Assembly (NCBI GenBank): GCA_019753105.1
Contig: JAIELJ010000005.1
Coordinates: 1-64,000, forward strand
Length of the DNA stretch: 64,000 nucleotides
Direction: 5' to 3'
Source: Hyphomonadaceae bacterium
Lineage (GTDB): Bacteria > Pseudomonadota > Alphaproteobacteria > Caulobacterales > Aquidulcibacteraceae
The notes under the pieces are model-generated. The model was not told the DNA's origin. It searched no databases and saw nothing but the letters and a program-made list of their open reading frames with translations. Positions 46,858-56,632 of this stretch are shown piece by piece (position 1 is the first letter of the stretch; the number at the start of each line of letters is the position of its first letter). A program made the translations under genes and the position numbers.

Positions 46858-47372
46858 CGCGCCAAGTCGCACTTCTGCGCGGCGTCAATCTCGGCAAGCG
46901 CCAAGTTGTGATGGCGGAGCTGCGGGCTGTGCTTGAAGCGGCGGGCTTTGAAGGCGTGCGCACGTTGATCGCGAGCGGCAATGTTGTGCTTACGTCGAAG
47001 CTCAAGGGCGCAAAGCTTGAGGCGAAGCTCGAAGAAGTGATCCTAGCTGGCCTCGGCCTGAAGACGGACGTCTTCGTCCGCACTGGCGACGAACTTGACG
47101 CCATCATGGCTGCCAACCCGTTCAAGACGTTCACGAAGACGACGCCGACTTTCATGGTCGTAAACTTCATGCGCGGAGCTGCGACGAAGGCCGAAATGGA
47201 GGCGATGGAGAAGTCGTCGCTCACTGGCGAAGAGGTCGCCCAGGGAGAGCGCTGCCTCTACATCAAGTTTCCCAACGGCCAGGGACCGTCGAAGCTGAAG
47301 CTGCCGAAGCTGGGCTCGGCGCGGAACTGGAATACGGTGACAAAACTTGCCGCCGCCGTGCGCGCGGAATAG
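46854..47372 (+). CDS. DUF1697 protein
   Basis: 172 residues with a TTG start overlapping fabD by four bases. TRQVALLRGVNLGKRQVVMAELRAVLEAAGFEGVRTLIASGNVVL is the DUF1697 signature; the C-terminus TARNWNTVTKL-like SARNWNTVTKLAAAV is also diagnostic. The family has no known function. Its placement between fabD and fabG is unusual. Confidence 0.9.
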   Translation: MTRQVALLRGVNLGKRQVVMAELRAVLEAAGFEGVRTLIASGNVVLTSKLKGAKLEAKLEEVILAGLGLKTDVFVRTGDELDAIMAANPFKTFTKTTPTFMVVNFMRGAATKAEMEAMEKSSLTGEEVAQGERCLYIKFPNGQGPSKLKLPKLGSARNWNTVTKLAAAVRAE

Positions 47373-47396
47373 CAAGCACCAAAGAAGAGGGTCCTC

Positions 47397-48137
47397 ATGT
47401 TCAATCTCAGCGGAAAAACCGCGCTTGTAACAGGCGCTTCGGGTGGCATTGGCGGCGCGATTGCCAAGGCGCTGGCGGCGCAGGGCGCGCGCGTGGCGCT
47501 CTCCGGCACGCGGGTTGAGGCGCTGGAGAAGGTCAAAGCTGAACTCGGCGGCGACCATGTGATCACGCCGTGCAATCTCTCAGATCCCGCCGCTGTCGAT
47601 GCACTGGTTGGCCAAGCCGAAGCAGCGCTTGGCGGCAAACTCGATATCCTCGTGGCCAATGCTGGCATCACCAAGGATGGGCTCTTGCTGCGGATGAAGG
47701 ACGAGGATTTTCAGAGGGTCCTCACCATCAATCTCGAGGGCTATTTCCGCCTCTCGCGCGCGGCCTTGAAGACGATGATGAAGAACCGCTGGGGCCGGAT
47801 CATCGGCATCACGTCGGTCGTGGGCGTCACCGGAAACCCCGGACAGGCGAATTATGCGGCGTCAAAAGCCGGCATGATCGGCTTCACCAAGGCGATGGCG
47901 GCGGAAGTCGCCAGCCGCAACGTGACCGCCAATTGTATCGCGCCGGGCTTCATCTCATCGCCGATGACGGACGTGCTGAATGAGGCCCAAAAAAGCGCTT
48001 TGATGGTCAAAATCCCCGCTGGGCGCTTGGGCGAAGGGGCTGATGTCGCAGCTGCGGCTGTCTTCCTGGCCAGCGAAGAGGCGGGCTACATGACCGGTCA
48101 GACATTGCATGTGAACGGCGGCATGGCCATGATCTGA
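47397..48137 (+). CDS. fabG: 3-oxoacyl-ACP reductase
   Basis: 246 residues. The NADPH motif [18 protein letters not shown] in [21 protein letters not shown], and active-site Ser/Tyr/Lys in [20 protein letters not shown] are intact. The [14 protein letters not shown] run is specific to FabG. It reduces 3-ketoacyl-ACP in each elongation cycle. Confidence 0.96.
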   Translation: MFNLSGKTALVTGASGGIGGAIAKALAAQGARVALSGTRVEALEKVKAELGGDHVITPCNLSDPAAVDALVGQAEAALGGKLDILVANAGITKDGLLLRMKDEDFQRVLTINLEGYFRLSRAALKTMMKNRWGRIIGITSVVGVTGNPGQANYAASKAGMIGFTKAMAAEVASRNVTANCIAPGFISSPMTDVLNEAQKSALMVKIPAGRLGEGADVAAAAVFLASEEAGYMTGQTLHVNGGMAMI

Positions 48138-48259
48138 CCGGCGGGTTTGCAGAACCGGCGGTGAAAAGGGCTTGCGCCCCGGACCGCCTGTGTTCAAAAG
48201 GCCGCTCACAAGCGTCCCTCACGGGCGTGAACAATTATTCAGCACTTGGCGAGGCGTGC

Positions 48260-48496
48260 ATGTCGGAAGTTTTTGAGCGCGTGAAGGCGATCGTGATCAA
48301 GCATCTCGAAGCCGATCCGGCCAAGGTGACGGAGAAGGCCTCCTTCATCGACGATCTGGGCGCAGACAGCCTGGACAATGTCGAGCTGGTCATGGCGTTC
48401 GAAGAAGAGTTCGGCATCGAGATTCCGGACGACGCGGCCGAGCACATTCAAACGGTTGGCGACGCCGTGAAGTTCATCTCGGAGAAGCAGGGCTAA
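48260..48496 (+). CDS. acpP: Acyl carrier protein
   Basis: 78 residues, very acidic. The phosphopantetheine Ser is S37 in [20 protein letters not shown]. The ATG at 48260 is the family start; the ORF track begins 33 codons early. The 122-base gap after fabG is large for this cluster, which suggests its own promoter. Confidence 0.97.
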   Translation: MSEVFERVKAIVIKHLEADPAKVTEKASFIDDLGADSLDNVELVMAFEEEFGIEIPDDAAEHIQTVGDAVKFISEKQG

Positions 48497-48511
48497 GCCC
48501 TGCCGCTGCCC

Positions 48512-49792
48512 ATGCGGCGCGTTGTCATCACAGGCATAGGGCTCGTTACCCCGCTGGCCGCGAACCGCGAAGCCAGCTGGGAGCGGCTTGTTGCGGGCAA
48601 ATCCGGCGCGAACAGGATTGAACACTTCAAGGTGGACGATCTGCCGTGCCAGATCGCCTGTGTCGTCCCGCGCAGCGATGGCCGCGCTGGCGGCAGCGGC
48701 GATGCGCACGCGTTCAATCCTGACAACGTCATGTCTGCGAAGGAGCAGCGTCGCATCGAGGACTTCATCCTCTACGCAATCGCCGCCGCTGATGAGGCGG
48801 TCGCCGATAGCGCGTGGAAGCCCGAGAGCGACGAAGACAAAAATCGCACCGGCGTTCTGATCGGCTCCGGCATTGGCGGTATCGAAGCGATCGGCGCGAA
48901 CCAAACGATCCTCGATCGCGACGGCCCGCGGAAAATCTCGCCATTCTTCATCCCAAGCGCGCTGATCAATCTGGCCTCGGGCCAAGTTTCGATCCGTCAC
49001 GGCTTCCGCGGCCCTAACCACGCTGTGGTCACCGCGTGCGCGACTGGCGCGCATGCCGTTGGCGATGCGTCGCGGCTGATCATGTACGGCGACGCTGACG
49101 TGATGGTGGCTGGCGGCGCTGAAGCGGCAGTCTGCCGTCTGGCGATGGCAGGCTTCTGCGCGCTGCGGGCGATGTCGACGAATTTCAACGACACGCCGGA
49201 GAAGGGCTCGCGTCCGTACGATAAGGATCGCGATGGCTTCGTCATGGGCGAGGGTGCGGGTTGCTTGGTGCTCGAAGAGTACGAGCACGCCAAAGCACGC
49301 GGCGCGAAGATTTACGCTGAAGTGAAAGGCTACGGCCTCTCCGGCGATGCTTATCACATCACCGCACCGGCCGAGGATGGCGACGGCGGCTATCGCGCCA
49401 TGCAAGCGGCGCTGAAGAACGCCGGCATGAGCCCGGGCGATATCGACTATCTCAACACCCACGGCACTTCGACGCCGCTTGGCGATGAAATCGAGTTGCG
49501 CGCCATCGAGCGCCTGTTCGGCAATGCCGCAGCCAACCTCTCTGTGTCGTCCACGAAATCGGCCATCGGCCATTTGCTCGGCGCGGCGGGTGTGGTGGAG
49601 GCCGTGTTCTGCGCGCTCGCCATCCGTGATGGCGTTATTCCGCCGACACTGAACCTGGACAATCCTTCAGTCGAAAGCGCCATGGATTTGACGCCTCATA
49701 AGGCCAAGAAGCGGCCAGTGAGAGCAGCAATGTCAAATTCCTTCGGGTTCGGCGGCACGAACGCCGCTGTGATCCTGACCGCGGTGGATTAA
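48512..49792 (+). CDS. fabF: 3-oxoacyl-ACP synthase II
   Basis: 426 residues. The catalytic Cys lies in TACATGAHAVG, and the two active-site His are in LNTHGTSTPLGD and SAIGHLLGAAG. The start MRRVVITGIGLVTPLA is standard. It condenses malonyl-ACP with acyl-ACP and tunes unsaturated fatty acid elongation. The stop shares bases with the mltG start. Confidence 0.97.
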   Translation: MRRVVITGIGLVTPLAANREASWERLVAGKSGANRIEHFKVDDLPCQIACVVPRSDGRAGGSGDAHAFNPDNVMSAKEQRRIEDFILYAIAAADEAVADSAWKPESDEDKNRTGVLIGSGIGGIEAIGANQTILDRDGPRKISPFFIPSALINLASGQVSIRHGFRGPNHAVVTACATGAHAVGDASRLIMYGDADVMVAGGAEAAVCRLAMAGFCALRAMSTNFNDTPEKGSRPYDKDRDGFVMGEGAGCLVLEEYEHAKARGAKIYAEVKGYGLSGDAYHITAPAEDGDGGYRAMQAALKNAGMSPGDIDYLNTHGTSTPLGDEIELRAIERLFGNAAANLSVSSTKSAIGHLLGAAGVVEAVFCALAIRDGVIPPTLNLDNPSVESAMDLTPHKAKKRPVRAAMSNSFGFGGTNAAVILTAVD

Positions 49793-50850
49793 TGGCGCGC
49801 GCACCAGCACGCCGCGCTGGCGGCGGCTCCTTCCTGTTCTGGATTCTGGCGCTGGCTGGCGCTGCTGCGATTTTCGTCTTCTTCTTTTTCTCCAGCGCCA
49901 TGAGCCGGCCTGGCCCAAGCGCTGAAGACCGTGCTTTCCTTGTCGAGCGCGGCGATAGCGGCGCGGCGATCGCTTCGAACTTACAAGAACAGGGCTTCAT
50001 CACCGACGATCTGCTCTTCCGCATCGCCAACCGGCTCTATGGTGGCGGCGTTGCGCTGCAAGCGGGTGAATATCAAATCCCGGCGCGCGCTTCGGTGCGC
50101 GAGATCGTCGAGATGATGACGAGTGGCGACGCGCTTCAGCACGCCATCACGTTCCCTGAAGGCATTACCATCGCTGCGGTAATGCGCATCATCGAAGAAA
50201 GTGATGTGCTCACTGGTGATATGCCGGAGGCGCCGCCCGAGGGCTCGATCCTGCCGGATACGTATCACGTTCAGCGCGGTATGACGCGCGCAGCACTCCT
50301 GCAGATCATGCGCGACGCGCACGATGATGCCGTTGCCGAAATCTGGGCCAATCGCGCGCCAAATCTGCCGATCACGACGGTTGAGGATTTCGTGACGTTG
50401 GCTTCGATCGTGGAGCGTGAGACCGGCATCCCGTCGGAGCGTCCAATGGTGGCGGGCGTTTTCGTCAATCGTTTGCGCGTGCCGATGCGCCTCGAAACCG
50501 ATCCGACGATCATTTACGGCGTCTGCTTGCGTTTCCCGAATCGTTGCCGCGATGGGCGCCTGGTCGATGCGCAGGGCAATCGCCGCACCATCCGTCAAAG
50601 CGAGATTGATCTCGACACCGGCTACAACACGTATCGCATCGACGGCCTGCCGCCGACACCGATCGCCAATCCTGGCCGGGCTGCACTGGAAGCGACGGCC
50701 AACCCTGCGACGACCAACGCCATCTTCTTCGTCGCCGATGGCACAGGCGGTCACCTATTTGCGGCGACGCTGGCCGAGCACCAGGCCAATGTCCGCCGAT
50801 GGCGCGAGATTGAAGCCGAGCGTCTAGCGCAACAACGCCAGGGACGCTGA
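49792..50850 (+). CDS. mltG: Endolytic murein transglycosylase MltG
   Basis: 352 residues. A transmembrane helix (about 12-33) places the enzyme in the inner membrane with a periplasmic YceG-like domain. The catalytic Glu sits in LASIVERETGIPSERPMVAGVFVNRL, and the TDPTIIYG segment is conserved. It cleaves nascent glycan strands to end their growth. fabF-mltG-yicC-gmk is a common alphaproteobacterial order. Confidence 0.95.
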   Translation: MARAPARRAGGGSFLFWILALAGAAAIFVFFFFSSAMSRPGPSAEDRAFLVERGDSGAAIASNLQEQGFITDDLLFRIANRLYGGGVALQAGEYQIPARASVREIVEMMTSGDALQHAITFPEGITIAAVMRIIEESDVLTGDMPEAPPEGSILPDTYHVQRGMTRAALLQIMRDAHDDAVAEIWANRAPNLPITTVEDFVTLASIVERETGIPSERPMVAGVFVNRLRVPMRLETDPTIIYGVCLRFPNRCRDGRLVDAQGNRRTIRQSEIDLDTGYNTYRIDGLPPTPIANPGRAALEATANPATTNAIFFVADGTGGHLFAATLAEHQANVRRWREIEAERLAQQRQGR

Positions 50851-50902
50851 CATGCGCGCGGCGGGGATGCGCCGCCGCTGATTCCCCTGTAATCACTCCG
50901 TC

Positions 50903-51793
50903 ATGACCATTTCAGGCATGACCGGCTTTGCCCGCGCCGAAGGCGAACACGCCGGCCAGCGCTGGGTGTGGGAAGTCCGCAGCGTCAACGGCCGCAACCT
51001 CGATCTCAAGCTGCGTCTGCCGCCGGGCTTCGATGCAATCGAACCGCCCGCGCGCGCCGGCGCAAACGCCGCCTTCAAGCGCGGCAGCGTGCAAGCGACG
51101 CTAACGCTGGCGCGCGACGCCGCTGCCGCCGCGCCGCTCAGAATTGATTTCGCACTGGTGGACCGCCTGATCGACGCGGGCGAGCCTTTGGTGCGTGCGA
51201 ACAAGGTCGAGCGCGCGCGTTGGGATGGTCTGCTCAGCGTCCGTGGCGTGTTGCAGAGCGAGGATGCCGCTGAGCTGAGCGACGAGGACCGCGCCGCACT
51301 CGAAGCCGCACTCGTCGCGGGCTTCCATCAGGCCCTCGCCGGACTTGCGCAGGCTCGCCAAGCCGAAGGCCGCTCGCTGGCTGCGATCTTCAGCGATGCC
51401 GCTGACAAGCTCGATGCTTTGATCGCCGCTGCACGCGTTACCGCGGGCGCTGCGCCACAAGCGGCGCTTGATCGGATCAAACAACGCCTTGAGGCGCTGG
51501 CGCCCGACATCAAGCTCGATCCCCAACGCGTCGCACAAGAAGCTGCGATCGCCGCCATGCGCGCAGACGTCGCCGAAGAACTGGAGCGGCTGACGGCGCA
51601 CGCCGCCGAACTGCGCGCACTCATCACCAAGCCAGAGCCCGCTGGCCGCAGGCTGGATTTCCTTAGCCAAGAGCTCTCGCGCGAAGCCAATACGCTTTGT
51701 TCGAAATCAGCCGATCTCGAACTCACACGCATCGGTCTCGATCTCAAAACCGTGGTCGATCAGATCAAGGAGCAAGCCGCCAATGTTGAATGA
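50903..51793 (+). CDS. YicC/YloC family endoribonuclease
   Basis: 296 residues. The N-terminal ISGMTGFARAEGEHAGQRWVWEVRSVNGRNLDLKLRLP and the C-terminal LDFLSQELSREANTLCSKSADLELTRIGLDLK are the family markers. E. coli YicC is an RNase that acts on small RNAs and mRNAs. It overlaps gmk by 11 bases. Confidence 0.95.
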   Translation: MTISGMTGFARAEGEHAGQRWVWEVRSVNGRNLDLKLRLPPGFDAIEPPARAGANAAFKRGSVQATLTLARDAAAAAPLRIDFALVDRLIDAGEPLVRANKVERARWDGLLSVRGVLQSEDAAELSDEDRAALEAALVAGFHQALAGLAQARQAEGRSLAAIFSDAADKLDALIAAARVTAGAAPQAALDRIKQRLEALAPDIKLDPQRVAQEAAIAAMRADVAEELERLTAHAAELRALITKPEPAGRRLDFLSQELSREANTLCSKSADLELTRIGLDLKTVVDQIKEQAANVE

Positions 51794-52421
51794 ACACGTC
51801 GCGCGGCGCGGCCTCATGTTCGTGCTGTCGAGCCCGGCAGGTGCTGGCAAATCAACGCTGGCGCGTAAGCTGATCGAGGAAGACCAGAACACAGCGATGT
51901 CGGTCTCGGCGACGACGCGGGCGCCGCGCGGAAATGAGATCGATGGGCGCGAATACAAGTTCGTCTCGCGCGAAGTGTTCGAGGAAATGGCCGATCGCAA
52001 CGAGTTTCTCGAACATGCGATGGTGTTCGGCAACCATTACGGCACGCCGCGTGCGCCGGTAGAGGCGTTGCTGATTCAAGGGCGCGATGTGCTCTTCGAT
52101 GTCGATTGGCAGGGCGCGCGAGCGCTGCGGGCGGCTGCGCCGGAGGATGTCGTCGGCATCTTCATACTGCCGCCCTCGATGACGGAGCTTGAGCGGCGTC
52201 TGCGCTCGCGCGCGGAGGACAGCGAAGAAACGATCAATCGTCGCATGGCGCGTTCGCTCGATGAGATCGCGCACTGGAGCGAGTATGATTACGTGCTGGT
52301 CAATGCGTTGCTCGAACAGACGCTGACGCAGATCAGGCAGATTCTCGCCGCAGAGCGCTTGAAGCGTCACCGCCAGATGTGGCTGCCGTTGCATGTTGAG
52401 CGGTTGGAGCAGGGGATTTAG
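51783..52421 (+). CDS. gmk: Guanylate kinase
   Basis: 212 residues. P-loop SSPAGAGKSTLARKL near residue 15, and SATTRAPRGNEIDGREYKFVSREVFEEM is the GMP-binding region. It phosphorylates GMP to GDP, feeding from guaA. The yicC-gmk overlap implies coupled translation. Confidence 0.96.
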   Translation: MLNEHVARRGLMFVLSSPAGAGKSTLARKLIEEDQNTAMSVSATTRAPRGNEIDGREYKFVSREVFEEMADRNEFLEHAMVFGNHYGTPRAPVEALLIQGRDVLFDVDWQGARALRAAAPEDVVGIFILPPSMTELERRLRSRAEDSEETINRRMARSLDEIAHWSEYDYVLVNALLEQTLTQIRQILAAERLKRHRQMWLPLHVERLEQGI

Positions 52422-52425
52422 GGCG

Positions 52426-53034
52426 ATGCGGCGCGCGCTCGTTTTGGCGATCGCGCTCATCCTCTCCGCCTGCGGTCAATCGGGGCCCGCTACACCCCGC
52501 GCGTTTGAGCGCTGGATCGCTGCAGAGCCTGCGCGCGCAGAGTCTCTTGCCCGCTTCGAAACACTGCTCGCGCGCGAGGGCGTCTCTAACGTTTTTCCGG
52601 TGCGCGAGCTTTGGTTTGTCGATCGGATTGATCCTGAGTGCGTCGTCGAGCCGTTCGTCATTCCACCAGAAGAGTTGTGGCCGAACATCGTGCCGACGCT
52701 GCGCTACATTCGCGACCATGTCGTGCCTGCGATTGGCCCCGTGACGGTCGCCTCCGGCTATCGCGATCCTGACTTTAACGCCTGCATCGAAGGCGCATCG
52801 CGCAGCGCCCATCGCGGCTTCCATGCGCTCGATCTCTTCCCGCGGGATCCATTAGTGACGCGTGAACGGCTGATCTCAGTCTTATGCCCCATTCACGCTG
52901 CTGAGGGGCGGCGCCTCGATGTCGGCATGGGCATCTACCGTGCCCGGCGTTTCCACATCGACGCGCACGGCTATCGCGGTTGGGGCGAGGATTTTCGCGG
53001 CGCGACATTTCCATGCACGGCAGAGCGCGCATGA
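52426..53034 (+). CDS. M15-type D-Ala-D-Ala carboxypeptidase-like lipoprotein
   Basis: 202 residues. The lipobox LSAC predicts a lipid anchor. The zinc-peptidase M15 pattern SAHRGFHALD (His and Asp ligands near residue 130) and FHIDAHGY (third His) are visible; the Gly normally seen in SxHxxGxAxD is replaced by Phe. It may trim peptidoglycan peptides or act on other D-amino acid substrates. The ATG at 52426 is used because the earlier start adds non-family residues. Confidence 0.82.
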   Translation: MRRALVLAIALILSACGQSGPATPRAFERWIAAEPARAESLARFETLLAREGVSNVFPVRELWFVDRIDPECVVEPFVIPPEELWPNIVPTLRYIRDHVVPAIGPVTVASGYRDPDFNACIEGASRSAHRGFHALDLFPRDPLVTRERLISVLCPIHAAEGRRLDVGMGIYRARRFHIDAHGYRGWGEDFRGATFPCTAERA

Positions 53035-53205
53035 CGACATTGGAATTCGTCTCAGTTCTAATGCGAGCGCGCGCGCCACGCGCCCGATAGGCGCTCAATG
53101 GAACTTCAGCGCCTTTTGTTCGTTCTTCTAGTTACCGCGCCACCAAGTTTGCGATTTGAGAGATACATCATCGCACCCCGCCGCGCGCGGAGGGGAGATT
53201 TTTTC

Positions 53206-53550
53206 ATGCAAGAGACCATCATCAAGAAGCCCGCTCACGAGCGGGCTGGCAAGTACGTGGCCATTACGGTGCTCGCGTTGGGATTAGGCGCGTGTGCTGC
53301 TGGGTCGACGGATGCCGCACAAGCTGCAGACTCTGGTGGAGTGTCGTTGTTCGTGCTGGGCTTCTGGCATGGTCTCATCGCGCCGCTGACGCTGCTCGTG
53401 GAAGCCATCAATGAATTCGCCACTGGCGCGCTGCCCTGGTCGCCGCGCATGTACCAAGAAGGCGGCGGCGTCATTTACGATCTCGGCTTTTTCATCGGCA
53501 TTATCGGAGGCCCCTCGATCCTCTGGTCTGGCTCCCTGCGCCGACGCTAG
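53206..53550 (+). CDS. Small membrane protein with FWHGLIAP motif
   Basis: 114 residues from the ATG at 53206, which follows AGGGGAG; the ORF track starts 36 codons early. A long N-region, helix and LGAC lipobox-like end precede [19 protein letters not shown] and [16 protein letters not shown]. The FWHGxIAP and YDxGFxxG pattern is shared by small membrane proteins of many bacterial phyla, without a known role. It converges with rsmA. Confidence 0.72.
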   Translation: MQETIIKKPAHERAGKYVAITVLALGLGACAAGSTDAAQAADSGGVSLFVLGFWHGLIAPLTLLVEAINEFATGALPWSPRMYQEGGGVIYDLGFFIGIIGGPSILWSGSLRRR

Positions 53551-54377
53551 ATCTGGCGCGCGCGCCAGGCGTCAGCGAGTGCGCGAAAGCCCGCTTGATC
53601 GATTTCCTCGGCGCGCGCTGTCGGCTCTAGTCGAGCTTCGTTCAACAACGCCTCCGCGTCAGGGGTAAGCGCGCGCAGAGCAGAACGCAGCATCTTGCGG
53701 CGCTGGCCGAACGCGGCGGCCGTCACGCGCTCCAGCGCATCGAGATGCGGGTACGGATCGGCGCGATCGCGGAGCGTGACGATGGCGGACGCAATCTTCG
53801 GCGGCGGCGTGAACGCGCGCGCCGGGACGGTGAACTCCAGCCTGCATTCGCAACGCGCTTGCGCGAGCACCGCAAGGCGCCCGTAAGCGTCGCTGCCGGG
53901 CTTTGCGACGATGCGCTGTGCGACTTCCTTCTGGAACATGAGCGTCATGTCCCCACGCCACGCACCTGCCTTTAGCCAGTTCACCAAGAGCGGCGTGCCG
54001 ACATTGTAAGGCAGGTTAGAAATGATCGCAGCGCTCGCGCCGCTCACCAGAGCTGCCTGATCCACCTGCAACGCATCGCCCTGCACGATGGTGAGCCGTC
54101 CCTCGCTCCATGCGATCAGCGGTTCGAGCAGTGGCAGGAAGCGTGTGTCTTTTTCGATCGCCGTGACGTGCGCGCCGGATTCGAGCAATGCGCGCGTAAG
54201 GCCCCCAGGCCCCGGGCCGACTTCAATCACTTGCTTGCCGGCTAAATCGCCCGCCGTCTTGGCGATGCGGCGGGTGATGTTGAGATCGAGCAGGAAGTGT
54301 TGGCCGAGGCCTTTATTGGCCCACAGTCCATGCGCTTCCAATTCATCACGCAGCGTCGGCAACTCGTCGGCGTTCAT
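53547..54377 (-). CDS. rsmA: 16S rRNA (adenine1518/1519-N6)-dimethyltransferase
   Basis: 276 residues from the ATG at 54377; the ORF track adds 10 codons upstream. [29 protein letters not shown] (SAM site) and the catalytic [11 protein letters not shown] are the KsgA/RsmA signature. It dimethylates two adenines in helix 45 late in 30S assembly. It overlaps pdxA by four bases, the conserved pdxA-rsmA order. Confidence 0.96.
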   Translation of the reverse strand: MNADELPTLRDELEAHGLWANKGLGQHFLLDLNITRRIAKTAGDLAGKQVIEVGPGPGGLTRALLESGAHVTAIEKDTRFLPLLEPLIAWSEGRLTIVQGDALQVDQAALVSGASAAIISNLPYNVGTPLLVNWLKAGAWRGDMTLMFQKEVAQRIVAKPGSDAYGRLAVLAQARCECRLEFTVPARAFTPPPKIASAIVTLRDRADPYPHLDALERVTAAAFGQRRKMLRSALRALTPDAEALLNEARLEPTARAEEIDQAGFRALADAWRARQI

Positions 54378-55384
54378 GCGCGCGCACGGCGTTCGGCCAT
54401 CGCCCATGCCATCGTCATCGCCGCACGAACGCTGTCTGGCCGCGCGACGCCTTTGCCGGCGATATCAAAGCCGGTGCCGTGATCGGGTGAGGTGCGCACG
54501 ATTGGCAGGCCAAGCGTGATGTTTACGCCATCCCAGAAGTGCAGCGTCTTGATCGGGATCAGCCCCTGATCGTGATAGAGCGCGATTGCCGCATCGTAGG
54601 TCTGACGCGCTTCCTCGTGGAAGAGCGCATCGGCCGAGCGAGCATCGCTGACGGCCCAGCCCTCCGCGCGCAGGATCGCGGCTGCCGGATTGATGATCTC
54701 GATCTCTTCGCGGCCTATCGTACCGTTTTCGCCCGCGTGCGGATTGAGGCCGCAAAACACCAAGCGTGGCTCAGCAATACCGAAGTCGCGCCTGAGCGCT
54801 TCGGCGACGACGCGGCCGGTTTGGACGAGCATCAGGCGATCGAGTTGCTTTGGAACGTCAGCAAGCGGCGTATGGATGGTCGCCAGCGCCACGCGCAATG
54901 ACGGGCCGGCGAGCATCATGACGGGGCCGCGCGCCTGTGGCCAAACATCGTCCTTGGTTAGGTGTGCAATGAACTCCGTGTGACCGGGGAAGCCGAAGTC
55001 AGCCGTGTGCAGCACCGACTTTGCGATTGGCAGTGTCACCAGCGCCGAGGCGGCGCCGGTGCGGACGGCGTCTACGCCGCGCGCGATGGCGGCGATGGTG
55101 GTTTCGGCGTTTACGGGATCCGGTTCGCCCGGCGTTTCTTCCATCGCGAGCGGTGTCTCGAGCACAGACAACGCATTGCCGCCCGCGCTGACGGCGCGGG
55201 CGTCCGTGACGACGTTGAGCGTGGGCTTGGTTAGCCCCAGCCGCGCGGACGCGCGCTCAAACGCATCCGCATCGCCGACCAAGAAAAAGGGCGGCGTCGC
55301 GCTATCGCGAGCCGCCCAAATTCGCGCCGCCAGTTCGAGGCCGATCCCTGCGGGATCGCCCATCGAAACGGCAAGCGGCTTCAT
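54374..55384 (-). CDS. pdxA: 4-hydroxythreonine-4-phosphate dehydrogenase
   Basis: 336 residues. [17 protein letters not shown] opens the protein; zinc-ligand His residues lie in [19 protein letters not shown] and [12 protein letters not shown]. It serves pyridoxal phosphate synthesis in the DXP-dependent route. It shares one base with the SurA-like gene stop, so the six genes lptF-lptG-lptD-surA-pdxA-rsmA run almost without gaps. Confidence 0.96.
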   Translation of the reverse strand: MKPLAVSMGDPAGIGLELAARIWAARDSATPPFFLVGDADAFERASARLGLTKPTLNVVTDARAVSAGGNALSVLETPLAMEETPGEPDPVNAETTIAAIARGVDAVRTGAASALVTLPIAKSVLHTADFGFPGHTEFIAHLTKDDVWPQARGPVMMLAGPSLRVALATIHTPLADVPKQLDRLMLVQTGRVVAEALRRDFGIAEPRLVFCGLNPHAGENGTIGREEIEIINPAAAILRAEGWAVSDARSADALFHEEARQTYDAAIALYHDQGLIPIKTLHFWDGVNITLGLPIVRTSPDHGTGFDIAGKGVARPDSVRAAMTMAWAMAERRARA

Positions 55385-56622
55385 TAGCGCGTGATGATCG
55401 TGGCTTCGCGGCGCAGGTTACGCAGATAGCGCTCAGCCAGCATGTTCAGCTCTTGCTCGCGCAAGCGCCCTTCGATCTCGCGGCGGTCCGGCACGCCGGC
55501 GCCGCCAGCCGTGCGGGAGCAGACCATGAGCATGTCTACTTGATCGCCGTTGACGCGCACTTCGGAGGCTTGGCGTTCGCCGAGGCCGGCGATGCGCTCA
55601 CGGATCGCCGGCGAAAGATCGGCCTCGGCTGTTTGGCCAAGTTCGACTGCCGACGCTCCTTGGATGTTGGCAAGCTGCCGCTCAAGGTTCGGGCACCCTT
55701 CTTCGCGGCGACGCACGCGTTCCAGATCGGCCTGGCGCGCAGCTGGCGCAGTGATCTGGACGAGGTCAATGATCGACGACGAGCCTGGGGCGCCGCCAGC
55801 GCGACGATCGCGCATGGCAATGATGTATACGCCGCTCGGTGTGCGTACCGGCAATGAGACTTGGCCCTGCTGAAGGCGCTCAGCCACCGGCTGCAGTTCT
55901 GGCGAAAGTTCAGTTGAAGCAATCCAGCCAATGTCGCCGCCCGAAGCGGCTGACGGCGCACCGGAGAACTGACGCGCAACCATCGGGAACGGCGCGCCGC
56001 GCTGCATTTCCTGCAGCAGACGCATCGCGCCTTGCTCCATTTCGTTGAACTCGCGCTCGTTCTCGGCCGGAAGGAAGATTTCCGAGATCAGATATTGTGG
56101 GCGCGTCAGGTTTGCCGCGATGCGGTTTTGCGTGGCCGTGACCTCCGCATCGGAAACGCGCAAACGCGCGCCATAGAGGCCGCTCATCAGCCGCGTCCAG
56201 GCGAGGTCGGAGCGAATCTGTGCGCGCAGTGTCGTGATCGAGACGTTGCGTGAGGCGAGCTGCCTCTGCAGGCCCGGCAGATCGGTTTCGTTCTGGCGCG
56301 CGATATCGGCCAGGCGGCGTTCGATATCGGCATCCGAGACGCCGACTTCGAAGCGCGTGGCTTCCTGAATTTGCAGCGCTTCGTCGATCAGATCGCGCAG
56401 CGCCTGCAAACGCGCGCGTTGCTGCATTTCCTCGTTCGGCGCTTCGATGCCGGCGGACATCAGCAGCAAATTGGCGCGCTGGCGCACGTCGAAGGTGGAG
56501 ATCACGCGGTCATTGACGATCGCGGCGACGCCTTCGGATGTCTGACCGATCGCAGGCGAGGCGGCGCCCGCCAGCGCCGCTGCGACAGCAACCGCTGCAA
56601 AAAACTTCTTCACGTTCATCAT
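55384..56622 (-). CDS. surA: SurA-like periplasmic peptidyl-prolyl isomerase
   Basis: About 412 residues from the tandem ATGs at 56622/56619 that begin the signal peptide; the ORF-track start is 40 codons early inside lptD. The N-terminal SurA_N region (VAAIVNDRVISTFDVRQRANLLLM) is followed by a parvulin-type domain around FPMVARQFSGAPSAASGGDIGWIA. It chaperones outer membrane proteins, and its position between lptD and pdxA matches the enterobacterial imp-surA-pdxA order. Confidence 0.92.
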   Translation of the reverse strand: MMNVKKFFAAVAVAAALAGAASPAIGQTSEGVAAIVNDRVISTFDVRQRANLLLMSAGIEAPNEEMQQRARLQALRDLIDEALQIQEATRFEVGVSDADIERRLADIARQNETDLPGLQRQLASRNVSITTLRAQIRSDLAWTRLMSGLYGARLRVSDAEVTATQNRIAANLTRPQYLISEIFLPAENEREFNEMEQGAMRLLQEMQRGAPFPMVARQFSGAPSAASGGDIGWIASTELSPELQPVAERLQQGQVSLPVRTPSGVYIIAMRDRRAGGAPGSSSIIDLVQITAPAARQADLERVRRREEGCPNLERQLANIQGASAVELGQTAEADLSPAIRERIAGLGERQASEVRVNGDQVDMLMVCSRTAGGAGVPDRREIEGRLREQELNMLAERYLRNLRREATIITR

Positions 56623-56632
56623 TAGCTCCGCC

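Noticed and set aside
48138-48259. CCGG-rich repeat after fabG as a terminator
   Set aside because: The arms pair over only four bases and there is no T tract.
48239-49573. 444-residue minus-strand ORF
   Set aside because: Antisense shadow of acpP and fabF.
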